This document shows, in pieces, positions 53,916 through 64,000 of a DNA stretch of 64,000 bases. A model generated the notes under the pieces. It was not told the DNA's origin and did no database searches. It was given only the letters and a program-made list of their open reading frames with translations. Where the stretch lies: NCBI GenBank assembly GCA_934728065.1, contig CAKVDW010000012.1:1-64000 (forward strand). Direction: 5' to 3'. The position numbers were made by a program, and so were the translations under genes. This DNA is from an uncultured Campylobacter sp. GTDB lineage: Bacteria; Campylobacterota; Campylobacteria; Campylobacterales; Campylobacteraceae. Numbering within the stretch: the stretch's first letter is position 1; each line of letters starts with the position of its first letter.

Positions 53916-56228
53916 TTAAAAAAGCTTGTCAAGTAGCTTGTTAAGCTCTTTTGCACCCTTTTCCTTAAGCTTGTCATCTGATAAAACTTTATTTATGCCA
54001 GACTGTATAACAGAACCTAAATCCAAACTAACCTTTGGATTATCGCTTGTCCCGCTAATCGTTCCTTTAAATTTAGCCTTATCCACACCAAGCACAAGTG
54101 GTAAATTTAAAGCTCCATTTTGAGACACCGTGCCTTTGTCAATGCCTATACTCACTCTTGGGGACTTCATATTTAAATTGATTGTTGTAAGATTTTTGCT
54201 TAATCTCGCATTTAAATTTGCATCACTAAAGGAATCTTGAGTGAAATCGCTCTTTGTCAAAGCAGAAACAGTTTTTATAATGCCTACATTTTTGAGCTTG
54301 CCATTATTTAAATTTGCATTTACATTGCCATTTGAATTTAAAAGATTATAATCAAGCTTTACGCTAGCCTTTGCATCATAATAATCAGGCAAATCAGCAC
54401 CCCTCATCAAAGAAGCAAAATCAACTTGATTTATCGTGGCGTTTAGGACATTATCCTTTAAATTTGCATCAAGTTTGCCTTGAAATAAATTCTCGCTTGT
54501 TATTTTTGCCACTAAATTCTTATCAAAATCAACGCTTCCATTGAATACAGCCTTTCCACTAAGCTTTCTACCAGCTAAAAAACTTAGTTTAGAAAAATCA
54601 AACACATCAAGGATAAAATTTGAAGTTAATTCACTATTTTTAATGTCAAAGCTACCCTTAAATTCGCTCAAATTTGCCAAATCACTTTTAAGCTGGGTAT
54701 GAAAACTTAAAAGGGAATTTTTTATATCTCCTGTGAGTTTAAACTCATATTTTGAATTTGCTGGAAATTGCTTATTAAGCAAAGAGCTTAAGACCTTTTG
54801 GTTGAGCGTGCCACTGCTTGTTGTGCTAAAATCTCCATTTAAATTTGTAAAATCAAGACTACTTAAATGAACCTTCGCATTAAGCAAGCCATTTAAATAT
54901 GCTGGTTGAGTGGCTAAAACAAGAAGTTTGGTTAATTCAACATCTTTTATATTCAAGTCCAAGCTTTTACCATTTGAATCTGCGCTAATGATACCCCCTG
55001 CTATATCAGCATCGACTTTAAGTTTTTTAAGCTCTGCTCCTAAAGTATGGGCATTTAACTTAACATCTGCTCTTCCTTGTATATTGCTACCTGCCAAATT
55101 TTTAAATTGAGATAAATCATCAACGCTCAACTTTCCATCAAGGCTTAACTCACTATTGCTTATCTTATAAGAACCTTTGAGTTGGGTGATATTAAGCAAG
55201 GCACTTTGCGCAAAGCTTTCAAAATTAATTTTATCTGCACCATCGCCCATTGCCTTGACATCTAAATTTAAATCCGTATTTGGCAAATTTGCAAAACTTA
55301 AGCCATTTCCTATAAGTTTAGCATTAAGCAAATGAAGCACACCTTCGCCATATTTCAAGTCTCCGCTTAAATTTAAAGCCCCTTTAGCATTATTTTTAAG
55401 CAAGGATTCAAGCCTACTTAAATTTGGCACAAGAACCCTAAAATCACTTGTTAAAAGCCCCTTTGCTAAATCATAATGCGTGTTTTGACTTTGGATGCTC
55501 AAATAAGAATTTTTTGTATCTGTGGTAATATCGACATCGTTACCATTAACATTGGCTACGATTTGAGAGCTTAATTCTGAATTTTGAGGCAGGGTTAAAT
55601 TTAAATCATTTTGCAAGAGCTTGTAATTGATAGCACTTGTATAAAGATTTATGAGTGCTTTACCATAAGGCTTTGAATCTTGAGCCACAATGTCAGCATT
55701 CATATTTATAACACCTAAGACATAACGAGGTTTTGAAACAAGAGCTAAAAGCTCTTCTATTTTAATGCCATTAGCATTTAACTTTAGCTGCAAAGGCGAA
55801 TAATCCACAATATGAGCATCAAGCATTATATTTGAACCAAATAAAAAACCACGCCCATTTGCTTTAAAATCACTCGCCCTACCCTCAAGCTTACCACCAA
55901 AACTAAAATCCTGATTAGGATTTAAATTTAAAGATTTTATGTAAGCTTTATCAAGAGCAAGAATGTAGTCTATATCAAAACCGAGTTTAAATAAGCTTAA
56001 ATTGCCCTCGACCTTAGCATTAAGCATATTTGAGACATCTACTTCTATATCAAGGCTTGAAAATCCCAACACAAATTTGGAGACATTGAGTTCAAGCCCT
56101 GCTTCTTTGGCTTTATCCTCGATAACCCCAGCAACAATTTTGTTTCCAAAAGAAGTAAATAAAACCACATAAACAGCCACCAAAAGAACCAAAAATACGG
56201 CAGCAACTGCAATCAATACTTTTTTCAT
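53916..56228 (-). CDS. AsmA-like / TamB-like repetitive envelope protein
   Basis: A 770-residue protein anchored by an N-terminal helix (4-27) with a long periplasmic part made of repeating beta segments (phrases such as FKGSFDIKNSELTSNF, LKGSYKISNSELSLDG, SGKAVFNGSVDF). This is the pattern of the AsmA superfamily, thought to bridge membranes and move lipids. The C-terminal DNPKVSLDLGSVIQ is typical of AsmA ends. It lies upstream of, and divergent from, groES as in C. jejuni. Confidence 0.8.
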   Translation of the reverse strand: MKKVLIAVAAVFLVLLVAVYVVLFTSFGNKIVAGVIEDKAKEAGLELNVSKFVLGFSSLDIEVDVSNMLNAKVEGNLSLFKLGFDIDYILALDKAYIKSLNLNPNQDFSFGGKLEGRASDFKANGRGFLFGSNIMLDAHIVDYSPLQLKLNANGIKIEELLALVSKPRYVLGVINMNADIVAQDSKPYGKALINLYTSAINYKLLQNDLNLTLPQNSELSSQIVANVNGNDVDITTDTKNSYLSIQSQNTHYDLAKGLLTSDFRVLVPNLSRLESLLKNNAKGALNLSGDLKYGEGVLHLLNAKLIGNGLSFANLPNTDLNLDVKAMGDGADKINFESFAQSALLNITQLKGSYKISNSELSLDGKLSVDDLSQFKNLAGSNIQGRADVKLNAHTLGAELKKLKVDADIAGGIISADSNGKSLDLNIKDVELTKLLVLATQPAYLNGLLNAKVHLSSLDFTNLNGDFSTTSSGTLNQKVLSSLLNKQFPANSKYEFKLTGDIKNSLLSFHTQLKSDLANLSEFKGSFDIKNSELTSNFILDVFDFSKLSFLAGRKLSGKAVFNGSVDFDKNLVAKITSENLFQGKLDANLKDNVLNATINQVDFASLMRGADLPDYYDAKASVKLDYNLLNSNGNVNANLNNGKLKNVGIIKTVSALTKSDFTQDSFSDANLNARLSKNLTTINLNMKSPRVSIGIDKGTVSQNGALNLPLVLGVDKAKFKGTISGTSDNPKVSLDLGSVIQSGINKVLSDDKLKEKGAKELNKLLDKLF

Positions 56229-56531
56229 CGTGTATCCTTTTTTTGTTTAAATTCGCAAAACGAAAGTTCAAATTTTCATAAATTTAGCATAAAATTTACA
56301 CGATTTGCTAAATTTAACAAAGAAATTTGCAAAAATTTCATCTCATTTTGTCGCCCAAATTCAAGCAAGGCTTAAAACCTTTCAAAAAGAAAACTCATAA
56401 AACTTTAGCCACTTTAACTAAACTTTTATGAAATTTTTTTGGCAAGGTATTGACAAAATTTAAATTTTTTGCTATCATTTCACCCAACTCAAAAATTCAA
56501 AAGAGTAATTATAATAAAGAAAGGATAACAA
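56229..56531. promoter_or_regulatory. 303-bp intergenic region between the AsmA-like gene and groES
   Basis: No gene is visible. It holds the promoter of groESL (listed separately) and, on the other strand, the ribosome site AAAGGATACACG of the AsmA-like gene. The remainder is AT-rich sequence without obvious repeats. Confidence 0.6.
56450..56478 (+). promoter_or_regulatory. sigma-70 promoter of groES-groEL
   Basis: TTGACA (56450-56455), 17-base spacer, TATCAT (56473-56478). The perfect -35 hexamer is rare in this genus and fits a strong chaperone promoter. An imperfect ACTC-N12-GAGT lies just downstream (56487-56506). Confidence 0.75.
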
Positions 56532-56792
56532 ATGAATTTTCAACCCTTAGGCAAACGAGTTTTAGCAAAACGCGTTGAAGAAACCAAAACAACGGCTTCT
56601 GGTATTATCATACCCGATAACGCCAAAGAAAAGCCCTTAATGGGCGAGGTAGTCGCCATCAGTAAAGAGATAAGCGAGCTGAAAAACGGCGATAAAATTT
56701 TGTTCGCTAAATACGGTGGCACAGAGGTGAAACTAGGCAATGATGAATTTCTAGTTTTAAACATAGACGATATTTTAGGAATAGTAAAATAA
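56532..56792 (+). CDS. groES: co-chaperonin GroES
   Basis: 86-residue lid of the GroEL chamber. It starts [16 protein letters not shown] and has the mobile loop at [16 protein letters not shown]. The ATG follows AAAGGATAACA. groEL follows after 13 bases. Confidence 0.97.
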   Translation: MNFQPLGKRVLAKRVEETKTTASGIIIPDNAKEKPLMGEVVAISKEISELKNGDKILFAKYGGTEVKLGNDEFLVLNIDDILGIVK

Positions 56793-56802
56793 GGAAGGAT
56801 AA

Positions 56803-58443
<1,641 letters not shown>

Positions 58444-58473
58444 TTTAGACTATCAAAACACCTTTTTTAACCA

Positions 58474-58509
58474 TTGCAAGCTGAATTTTATGTCAGCTTG
58501 CAAGTTTTT
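58474..58509 (+). terminator. intrinsic terminator of groESL
   Basis: TTGCAAGCTGA (58474-58484) pairs exactly with TCAGCTTGCAA (58493-58503) around an 8-base loop and is followed by GTTTTTG. Confidence 0.85.
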
Positions 58510-58563
58510 GTGGGCAAACCTTATTGCCCACTTTATCAAAGCAAAAATATAAGGATTTTCAAA

Positions 58564-58755
58564 ATGGCTGTATGGGAAAAAATAAGAAAATTTAATAGTC
58601 GAATTTATGGCGAAGATACCATATATATAGAGGAAAAACTTGATAAAGTCGTTGAAGCATTAAAAGAAAATAGCGCAATTTTAGAAAAAAAGCTTGATAA
58701 AATCATACAAATTTTAGAAACAAAAAGTATGCAAGAAAAATCACGACCAATCTAA
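58564..58755 (+). CDS. small coiled-coil protein (63 aa)
   Basis: ATG at 58564 after ATAAGGATTTTCAAA. The protein is hydrophilic; residues 22-58 (EKLDKVVEALKENSAILEK, KLDKIIQILE) are a heptad-patterned helix that would form a coiled coil. No known family. A longer reading starting at 58474 would begin inside the groEL terminator and is rejected. Confidence 0.55.
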   Translation: MAVWEKIRKFNSRIYGEDTIYIEEKLDKVVEALKENSAILEKKLDKIIQILETKSMQEKSRPI

Positions 58756-58789
58756 TTATTGAATTTTTTACACAATTTTAGACGAATTT

Positions 58790-59320
58790 ATGTATTTTTT
58801 ACCCCTATTCTTCTTTCTCTTTTTCGTTGTCGCAGGGGCGGACACACTTTATTCGCAAGGGCGTAGGGCAAGGGTTTTGCTCTTTATTTTTTGGAGCTTT
58901 TGGCTTTGCCTTTTTGCTTATGCGCTTGTTGAGATATTTTTACTTGCCCCACTTAAAGGGATAAATTTAAAGGACTTTTTTGCCATTTTATTTGCACTAA
59001 TGCTTTGTATTATAGGCTTGATAAGCCTTATCTTTTACAAAAAATTTCTAAATTTTTGGCTCTTTTATCCTTATGTGTGCTTTTTCATCGGCATTGCGGT
59101 GTCTAATGTTTGGGGTTTGCTTGATGAAGTGCCGCGCAACAAAGCCACTTATGTTGTTGATGATGAAATTTATCTTTGGCGCACTTATCTTGTCTTTCTC
59201 TTTATATTAAGCATAGCAGGGCTTTACACGCTTTTTAAACGCCACAAATTCGCTTGCACGCTCATTTTTGTAGCGATTTGTTTGCTTTCTTTGTGGAGCT
59301 TTTTTCATTTTATTGCCTAA
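58790..59320 (+). CDS. hypothetical inner-membrane protein (176 aa)
   Basis: Five hydrophobic segments (about 2-18, 26-50, 61-82, 88-107, 127-145, with a last one at 154-175) and short loops. No family recognised. The loop after the fourth segment has DEVPRNKATYVVDDE, the only extended polar stretch. The ribosome site is weak. Confidence 0.6.
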   Translation: MYFLPLFFFLFFVVAGADTLYSQGRRARVLLFIFWSFWLCLFAYALVEIFLLAPLKGINLKDFFAILFALMLCIIGLISLIFYKKFLNFWLFYPYVCFFIGIAVSNVWGLLDEVPRNKATYVVDDEIYLWRTYLVFLFILSIAGLYTLFKRHKFACTLIFVAICLLSLWSFFHFIA

Positions 59321-59483
59321 ATTTCACGCCAAAATTTTAAATTTAGTGGATTTTAGCATTGATTAAAAACAGCAAGACTGTCATCATTTATCAAATTTGC
59401 TTATTTATAGAGTTTTTTGAGTTAAATATTTTATGGAATGCTTTTTGCTTTTTATTTTAAAACATTTCAAAAAAAGGCAAAAT

Positions 59484-59888
59484 ATGGGCAGGCAAATGGA
59501 TTTGCAAAATTTATTTGGAGCAAATAAAAAATACGATTTTAAAGAAGTGATGGATTGGTTTCGTCCTGCTGCTGATGAATTTGATTATATTGAAGCACTT
59601 TTGAGTAATGATGAAGCACCAAAAGTTCCAAGTAGGCAAGATTATCAAGAGGCTGTAAGAAGTATTTCGTATTTGATGAAAAAAATCACTGACTTTGTGT
59701 ATAAGAAAAAAGACAGCGAACTTGCCCACGATTTAATGATAATGGGTGGATACAGCTTTGCAAACAACCCTATATGGCTTGATGCTCAAGCTTTTTTTGA
59801 CTATGCAAGTGAAAATATAGGCAATCTTCCTCAGGCTGAAATTTACAAAAGCATTACCACGATGAGAAATTATGCTAAAACTCATTAA
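59484..59888 (+). CDS. hypothetical protein (134 aa) upstream of rpsF
   Basis: A soluble, mainly helical protein with no known domain. The ATG at 59484 follows an A/G-rich stretch; an ATG at 59499 is a second option, and the longer reading from 59433 adds a hydrophobic and basic extension that I think is not translated. It has its own position 198 bases before rpsF. Confidence 0.6.
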   Translation: MGRQMDLQNLFGANKKYDFKEVMDWFRPAADEFDYIEALLSNDEAPKVPSRQDYQEAVRSISYLMKKITDFVYKKKDSELAHDLMIMGGYSFANNPIWLDAQAFFDYASENIGNLPQAEIYKSITTMRNYAKTH

Positions 59889-60017
59889 TAAAATATTTAT
59901 GGGTTTAGGATATACAAAGAAAAAGCTATTTTTCTTACTCTATGGTTATTTGTGATTGATTTTTTGCGAAACAATAAAATTTCTAAAAATATCAATTCAA
60001 ATTAAGCAAAAATTTGC

Positions 60018-60023
60018 TATAAT
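60018..60023 (+). promoter_or_regulatory. -10 box of rpsF-ssb-rpsR
   Basis: TTTGCTATAATGAG: extended TGC-TATAAT 64 bases before rpsF. The 63-base leader is long enough for autoregulation by the S6:S18 complex, but I see no clear structure. Confidence 0.65.
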
Positions 60024-60086
60024 GAGCCTTGCTTTATGCAAATCCTTGCCTATGAAAATAGGCTATATATCCACAAGGAGACAAAT

Positions 60087-60461
60087 ATGAGGTATTATGA
60101 GGTTTTATTCATCGTAAAGCCTACGCTTACTGAAGAAGAAACAAATGAAAAGTTGGAATTCGTCAAAGGAATTCTCACCAAAAATGGCGGCGAGATAGAA
60201 TCAGTCGTGCCTATGGGGACGCGAAAGCTTGCTTATGCCATTAAGAAACACGAGCGAGGGACATATTTTGTCATTTACTTTAAAGCTCCGCCTAGTCTTA
60301 TTGCTGAGCTTCAAAGAGTGTTGTGCATCACAGAAGACATTATCCGTTTTCTCATCGTTAAATACGAAACAAAAAAAGAAATTGCCGCTTGGGAGAAACT
60401 GAGCCACGGCATAAAACAATCCAAAAAAGAAATCAAGCCCCTAGAGGCTCCAGAAATTTAA
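60087..60461 (+). CDS. rpsF: 30S ribosomal protein S6
   Basis: 124 residues, starting [18 protein letters not shown] after AAGGAGACAAAT. An in-frame ATG at 60036 lies upstream of the ribosome site and is not used. S6 binds 16S rRNA together with S18, encoded two genes downstream. First gene of the rpsF-ssb-rpsR operon. Confidence 0.97.
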   Translation: MRYYEVLFIVKPTLTEEETNEKLEFVKGILTKNGGEIESVVPMGTRKLAYAIKKHERGTYFVIYFKAPPSLIAELQRVLCITEDIIRFLIVKYETKKEIAAWEKLSHGIKQSKKEIKPLEAPEI

Positions 60462-60470
60462 GGATACAAA

Positions 60471-60995
60471 ATGTTCAACAAAGTTGTTTTGCTCGGCAAC
60501 CTCACCAGAGATATAGAAATGCGTTATGCTCCATCAGGTAGTGCCATTGGCTCTTCAGCCATAGCTGTAACAAGAAAATTTACCGCTTCAACGGGAGAAA
60601 AAAAAGAAGAAACTTGTTTCATCGATATTACCTTTTGGGGCAGACCTGCTGAAGTAGCAAATCAATATCTTTCAAAGGGAAGCAAGGTGCTTATTGAAGG
60701 TCGTTTGAGATTTGAGCAGTGGAATGACCAAAATGGACAAGCTCGCTCCAAACACAGCGTTTATGTTGAAAATATGGAAATGCTCGGCTCAAGCCCAAAT
60801 TCACAAGGTGGTGGCTATTCGCAAAATTTTGCTAACAACAGCGGTGCAAACAAAGGCACAAGTTATGACCCTTATGCTGAACAAGCACCAAAACAAAATG
60901 CTAAAGCCACTAAAAATCAAGCTCAACAGCAAGAAAAGCTCAAAGAAATCGATATTGAAGACTTTGACGCAGACAATACAGAATTACCATTTTAA
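60471..60995 (+). CDS. ssb: single-stranded DNA-binding protein
   Basis: 174 residues. OB fold in 1-105 with MFNKVVLLGNLTRDIEMRY and FWGRPAEVANQYLSKGSKV; a Gln/Asn-rich linker; and the acidic partner-binding tip DFDADNTELPF at the C-terminus. It is flanked by the two ribosomal protein genes as in most bacteria. Confidence 0.97.
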   Translation: MFNKVVLLGNLTRDIEMRYAPSGSAIGSSAIAVTRKFTASTGEKKEETCFIDITFWGRPAEVANQYLSKGSKVLIEGRLRFEQWNDQNGQARSKHSVYVENMEMLGSSPNSQGGGYSQNFANNSGANKGTSYDPYAEQAPKQNAKATKNQAQQQEKLKEIDIEDFDADNTELPF

Positions 60996-61005
60996 AGGAT
61001 AAATT

Positions 61006-61266
61006 ATGGCAGAAAAAAGAAAATACTCACGCAAATACTGCAAATACAGCGAAGCAAAGGTTGAATTTATTGACTATAAAGACACAGCATTGCTTAAATA
61101 CGCCTTAAGCGAAAGGTTTAAAATAATGCCACGCCGCTTAACAGGCACAAGCAAAAAATACCAAGAAATGGTAGAAGTAGCGATAAAAAGAGCAAGACAA
61201 GTTGCACTTATACCTTACATAGTTGATAGAAAAAATGTTGTAAGCAACCCTTTTGAGGGACTATAA
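61006..61266 (+). CDS. rpsR: 30S ribosomal protein S18
   Basis: 86 residues. It contains the S18 blocks [25 protein letters not shown] and the basic ending [11 protein letters not shown]. The N-terminus has two Cys (C17... context RKYCKYSEA), one of which may be part of a zinc-type variant. Last gene of its operon. Confidence 0.97.
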   Translation: MAEKRKYSRKYCKYSEAKVEFIDYKDTALLKYALSERFKIMPRRLTGTSKKYQEMVEVAIKRARQVALIPYIVDRKNVVSNPFEGL

Positions 61267-61290
61267 TTTGAGCCTTAATTGAGGCTCAAA
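61267..61290. terminator. bidirectional terminator after rpsR
   Basis: TTTGAGCC (61267-61274) and GGCTCAAA (61283-61290) around an 8-base loop. The 3' end of the convergent pseudopilin-like gene overlaps it. Confidence 0.7.
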
Positions 61291-61729
61291 AATCCTCATT
61301 TGGATAAAGCAATTCTTTTTTATTGACGAAAATTTCTTCATTTACTCCCTTATCGGCATTTAAAAGCACACTGATATTAACGATGATGACATTGTCTTTG
61401 CTTAAATTTACATCTGCATTTGTATGTATCAAACGCCCATTTTCACACTGTCTTAAGGGGTAGAAATAATCAATGCGGATTAAATCCTTGTCTTTAGGAT
61501 AGTGAAACTGACTAAAACTAAGACATTCTTTGCCCTGCTTTTTTGCCTGCACTAAAAAATATTTTGCCAAATTTAAACTATTTCTAGCAAGAAGTTGTGC
61601 TTGAATATAAAGGCTTAAATCCTTAACCTGTCTTGGCACATAACTTGAAATTTGCAAGGAAAAAACCGCAAAAAAACTCACAAGGACAAGCAAAAGCAAG
61701 CTTGTAAGCAAGATATAAGCCTTTTTCAT
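61286..61729 (-). CDS. exported protein of the transformation/pseudopilin cluster (147 aa)
   Basis: One N-terminal membrane helix (4-25) followed by a periplasmic domain with KEC and QCEN cysteines. No clear prepilin cleavage motif. It overlaps the gene upstream by four bases. A similar gene ends the proC-ctsT cluster in C. jejuni, as I recall, but its function is not known. Confidence 0.7.
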   Translation of the reverse strand: MKKAYILLTSLLLLVLVSFFAVFSLQISSYVPRQVKDLSLYIQAQLLARNSLNLAKYFLVQAKKQGKECLSFSQFHYPKDKDLIRIDYFYPLRQCENGRLIHTNADVNLSKDNVIIVNISVLLNADKGVNEEIFVNKKELLYPNEDF

Positions 61730-62469
61730 TTAAAACTCCATTTTTCAAGGCAAAAGCTTGTTTTAGTCTTATTAAACACGCAAAGCTTAAGTCTAAATTT
61801 GCCAAAATTTTCATCAACGCTAAAAGCTTTCACTCCATTAAGCAAAAGATTTTTGTGTGTAGTGGCACTTGAATAAGGCGTATAAAGATAAAAAAGCTCA
61901 TCTTTATCAAGCAAAATGCTAACTTTGGCTTCAACAAGTTTGTAAAGACCTTTAAAGCTGTTAGGCTCTAAAAAGGCTACTCTTTGCTCATCTAAAACCT
62001 TGAGTTTATAAATTTGCTTTTCTTTTAATGAATAAAAATGCAAAAAATCCCTATTTTTAAAGCCTTGTAAGTCGTTTTGATTAACCAAAACTCCAGCTTT
62101 GATGAGTTTATTATTTTCAAGCTTGGCATCATAAATAAAATGGCTTTTTGGTGCGTAAAAACTTGAATTTTCATCTTGGAGTAAAATGCTAGAACTTCCT
62201 ATAAAAGCCTTGTTTTCTCGGTATAAAATCAAATTTTGCTCATCTTGTAGCAAGCATTCAAAACCAGCATTTAAGGGCGTAAATTTAAGACATTTTTGCA
62301 AAATTTTATCTATAAAAAGTAAGCTTGAGTTTGCGTTGTTAAAATTTTGACCTTGAGAATTTTCGTATAAATGAGATAAACTTGTCAAAGGCTTTGCAAA
62401 CAAGGCAAGTAAAATACCTAATAACACCAAAGTGATAATAAGCTCAAAAAGACTAAAAGCTTTTTTCAT
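61726..62469 (-). CDS. type II secretion/type IV pilus pseudopilin-like protein
   Basis: 247 residues. The N-terminus MKKAFSLFELIITLVLLG has the prepilin pattern: cleavage after Ala4, Phe1 and Glu5 of the mature chain, hydrophobic helix. The start at 62469 is preferred to 62496 because the prepilin leader should be short. It overlaps ctsT by 17 bases. Campylobacter uses such proteins (Cts system) for DNA uptake. Confidence 0.75.
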   Translation of the reverse strand: MKKAFSLFELIITLVLLGILLALFAKPLTSLSHLYENSQGQNFNNANSSLLFIDKILQKCLKFTPLNAGFECLLQDEQNLILYRENKAFIGSSSILLQDENSSFYAPKSHFIYDAKLENNKLIKAGVLVNQNDLQGFKNRDFLHFYSLKEKQIYKLKVLDEQRVAFLEPNSFKGLYKLVEAKVSILLDKDELFYLYTPYSSATTHKNLLLNGVKAFSVDENFGKFRLKLCVFNKTKTSFCLEKWSFK

Positions 62470-62767
62470 CTTTAAAATAAGCCTTATAGCTTTCATCTGC
62501 TGGTTTTAAGCTTTTTAGCCTCAAAACACTACTTTCAAATTCCACAAAGGGTAAAAAATTTAAGTCCTTTACCTCAAGTTGTATATTTTTTCTTAAAAAA
62601 TTTGTGCCTTCTTCTAGCTCTTTTTCTTCAATGTATATCCTTTGGATTAAATGAGAAAAAGAGCTATTTTTGCTATATTGTAAATAAGAAAGATAAAAAA
62701 AGGAAAAGATAATGCCAAAAACAAAGAGAGCAAAAATAGTTTCTATAAGCGAAAAAGCCCTTTTCAT
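62453..62767 (-). CDS. ctsT: transformation pseudopilin CtsT
   Basis: 104 residues with the prepilin-like N-terminus [18 protein letters not shown]. CtsT is required for natural transformation in C. jejuni. It lies directly after proC (four-base overlap), the same place as in C. jejuni, which supports the name. Confidence 0.8.
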   Translation of the reverse strand: MKRAFSLIETIFALFVFGIIFSFFYLSYLQYSKNSSFSHLIQRIYIEEKELEEGTNFLRKNIQLEVKDLNFLPFVEFESSVLRLKSLKPADESYKAYFKDEKSF

Positions 62768-63501
62768 CGCTTTGCACTTGCATTTATAGCTTCAAAAAAT
62801 GCGCCTCGAACGGCTTTTTCTTCTAAAATTTTTACGCCTTTTATGGTAACTCCAGCGGGAGAACAAACTTGCTCTTTGATAAGTGCAGGGTGTTCGTGCT
62901 TTAAAAGGGCTGTGAAGCTCTCAAACAAGCCTTGCGTGAGTTTTAAGCTCAAATCTTTTTTCAAGCCCCCATAAACTCCGCCATTTGCGATACTCTCAGC
63001 CACAACAGCTAAAAATGCAGGCGCACAACCACTTATCGCCATCGCTGCACTCATTTGCGCGGGATTTTCAAGCTCATAAGCCTTACCAAAGGTGCTTAAA
63101 ATAGCCTTTATTTCGTCTTTAAATTCAGCATTTTCGCACACAAAAGGTGTGGTTGAAGCCTTGTGAAAGGCTGCTGTGTTTGGCATAGCAAGGGCATAAT
63201 TTTGCGCATTTATAGAGGATATATCTTTAAAATCTTTATTAGCCAAGATGCTGATAACAAGTCTTGCCTTACCCTTAAGCTTTTTAGCCACTTCCTCTAA
63301 AGCATAAGGCTTAAAAGCCAAAAGCAAATCCTTATCCTGCATATCAAACTCATCATAAGTTAAGCTCTTAAAGCCTTCCTCAGCGAGTTTTTCAAGCTTT
63401 TGCTTATCTCTACCCACAAAACAAACAGCATAACTATCTCTTAAACCAAAGCCCAAAGCCCTTGCCATTACGCCATTAGCAAGTATGTAGATGCTTTTCA
63501 T
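62764..63501 (-). CDS. proC: pyrroline-5-carboxylate reductase
   Basis: Last step of proline synthesis: NAD(P)H reduction of pyrroline-5-carboxylate. 245 residues. N-terminal dinucleotide fold ([17 protein letters not shown]; the usual GxGxMG is here ANGVMA), ALAMPNTAA, and the C-terminal [14 protein letters not shown] and [10 protein letters not shown] blocks. It overlaps fliW by four bases. Confidence 0.93.
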   Translation of the reverse strand: MKSIYILANGVMARALGFGLRDSYAVCFVGRDKQKLEKLAEEGFKSLTYDEFDMQDKDLLLAFKPYALEEVAKKLKGKARLVISILANKDFKDISSINAQNYALAMPNTAAFHKASTTPFVCENAEFKDEIKAILSTFGKAYELENPAQMSAAMAISGCAPAFLAVVAESIANGGVYGGLKKDLSLKLTQGLFESFTALLKHEHPALIKEQVCSPAGVTIKGVKILEEKAVRGAFFEAINASAKR

Positions 63502-63938
63502 TTTTTCTTTTTCTTTGTTTCTTTCTCTTCTGGCTTTTTCATATAATTAGAAATTTTGTCCATTTGCAAAAATTCTGGATACGCAGCTGAATCTAAAATG
63601 ACCTGAGCTAAACATTTATTATCCCAATTAATGACTATGGGTGCTAAGAAATTCAAGGTAGAATCGTGAATATCTTTGTGTATAGCCATTATCACAAAGG
63701 CTTGTCTGTTTGAATCTTTATTCAAACTCAACAGTTCTCTATAATAATCAGGTATATCAAAGTCATACCCAGGTCTAATCAACTGTGGGTCGATAAGCAC
63801 AAAGGTAAATTCCCTGCCGTCTAAACTTTTAAGTTTTACAAAGATGTCATCAACACGGATAAATTCCATATTTTTAGTCTCTTCAAAGCCTAATATAGGA
63901 CATCTCACGCTTAAAGTGTTTTCTTTGTCCGCACTCAT
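63498..63938 (-). CDS. fliW: flagellar assembly factor FliW
   Basis: 146 residues. FliW binds flagellin and the translational regulator CsrA, and so couples flagellin synthesis to assembly. The blocks [27 protein letters not shown] and [18 protein letters not shown] are typical. The C-terminus is strongly basic ([13 protein letters not shown]). ATG after AAGAAGGATTAAAA. Confidence 0.93.
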   Translation of the reverse strand: MSADKENTLSVRCPILGFEETKNMEFIRVDDIFVKLKSLDGREFTFVLIDPQLIRPGYDFDIPDYYRELLSLNKDSNRQAFVIMAIHKDIHDSTLNFLAPIVINWDNKCLAQVILDSAAYPEFLQMDKISNYMKKPEEKETKKKKK

Positions 63939-64000
63939 TTTTAATCCTTCTTTCTATTGTTTGAAATAAAATAAGCAAAAACAATTCCAAAATTTAACTT
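63939..64000. other. upstream region of fliW, window edge
   Basis: 62 bases with the fliW ribosome site. On the minus strand a frame that ends in TAA at 63944-63942 is open to the edge, so the tail of an upstream gene cannot be excluded; it is too short to judge. Confidence 0.3.

Noticed and set aside
56487-56506. ACTC-N12-GAGT as a CIRCE (HrcA) site before groES
   Set aside because: CIRCE needs TTAGCACTC-N9-GAGTGCTAA; the spacing and outer bases do not fit.

Overview
This window looks like a Campylobacter chromosome (Campylobacterota). It is AT-rich, densely coded, and its start codons often follow AAGGA-type ribosome sites. Several gene blocks match the C. jejuni order as I remember it: ftsY-thioredoxin-cyclo-ligase-rny-dedA; cprR/cprS-htrA ... 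cbpA-hspR-antiporter; lipid/metabolism block nadE-lpxK-thrC-kdsB; rbn-glcD-pgbA-like-M23 peptidase; asmA-like-groES-groEL; rpsF-ssb-rpsR; fliW-proC-ctsT. I saw no rRNA, tRNA, CRISPR array, prophage or transposase gene. I do not assign a species.

Layout. 0-3 kb: 5' part of hemB, a phase-variable SGNH-hydrolase-like gene, ribA, rsmG. 3-7 kb: a di-heme peroxidase (MauG/CCP family) beside a large TonB-dependent receptor. 7-16 kb: SRP receptor, thioredoxin lipoprotein, folate enzyme, RNase Y, DedA protein, menaquinone (futalosine) enzyme MqnC, the CprRS-like two-component system and HtrA. 16-20 kb: an inserted His/Cys-rich double-DUF305 lipoprotein and a second large TonB receptor, a paralogue of the first, that is out of frame at a poly-G tract. 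20-24 kb: CbpA/HspR heat-shock pair, cation antiporter, HAD phosphatase. 24-32 kb: a metal-chelate uptake island with two TonB receptors whose first ~175 bp (promoter, signal peptide, poly-G) are near-identical copies, one in frame and one out of frame, plus a binding protein, permease and ATPase. trmL lies inside it on the other strand. 32-42 kb: secA, a LolC/E-type permease, small unknown genes, a sigma-54 promoter driving two small genes, nadE (with an unusual insertion), lpxK, thrC, kdsB, fliP. 42-46.5 kb: a minus-strand operon with two GATase1-like proteins, two more metal-chelate binding proteins and a small FMN-barrel protein. 46.7-53 kb: lolA followed by a clear pagP (lipid A palmitoyltransferase), YihY, GlcD, a PgbA-N domain protein, an M23 peptidase, a frameshifted SH3b-like gene and corA. 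54-64 kb: AsmA-like protein, groESL, small unknown genes, rpsF-ssb-rpsR, a pseudopilin-like group (transformation), proC and fliW.

How the genes fit together. The main theme is cell-surface metal acquisition under phase variation. There are four TonB receptors, three of them with poly-G tracts, and three related periplasmic binding proteins but only one permease/ATPase pair. Two of the binding-protein genes share a 159-bp stretch that is almost identical at the DNA level although the rest of the genes has diverged, which suggests gene conversion. The two large receptor paralogues each sit next to a periplasmic protein of a family with copper links (MauG-like di-heme enzyme; DUF305), so chelated copper or another redox metal is a reasonable but unproven substrate. 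The second theme is the envelope: HtrA, LolA, LolC/E, LpxK, KdsB, PagP, DedA, AsmA-like and the M23 peptidase.
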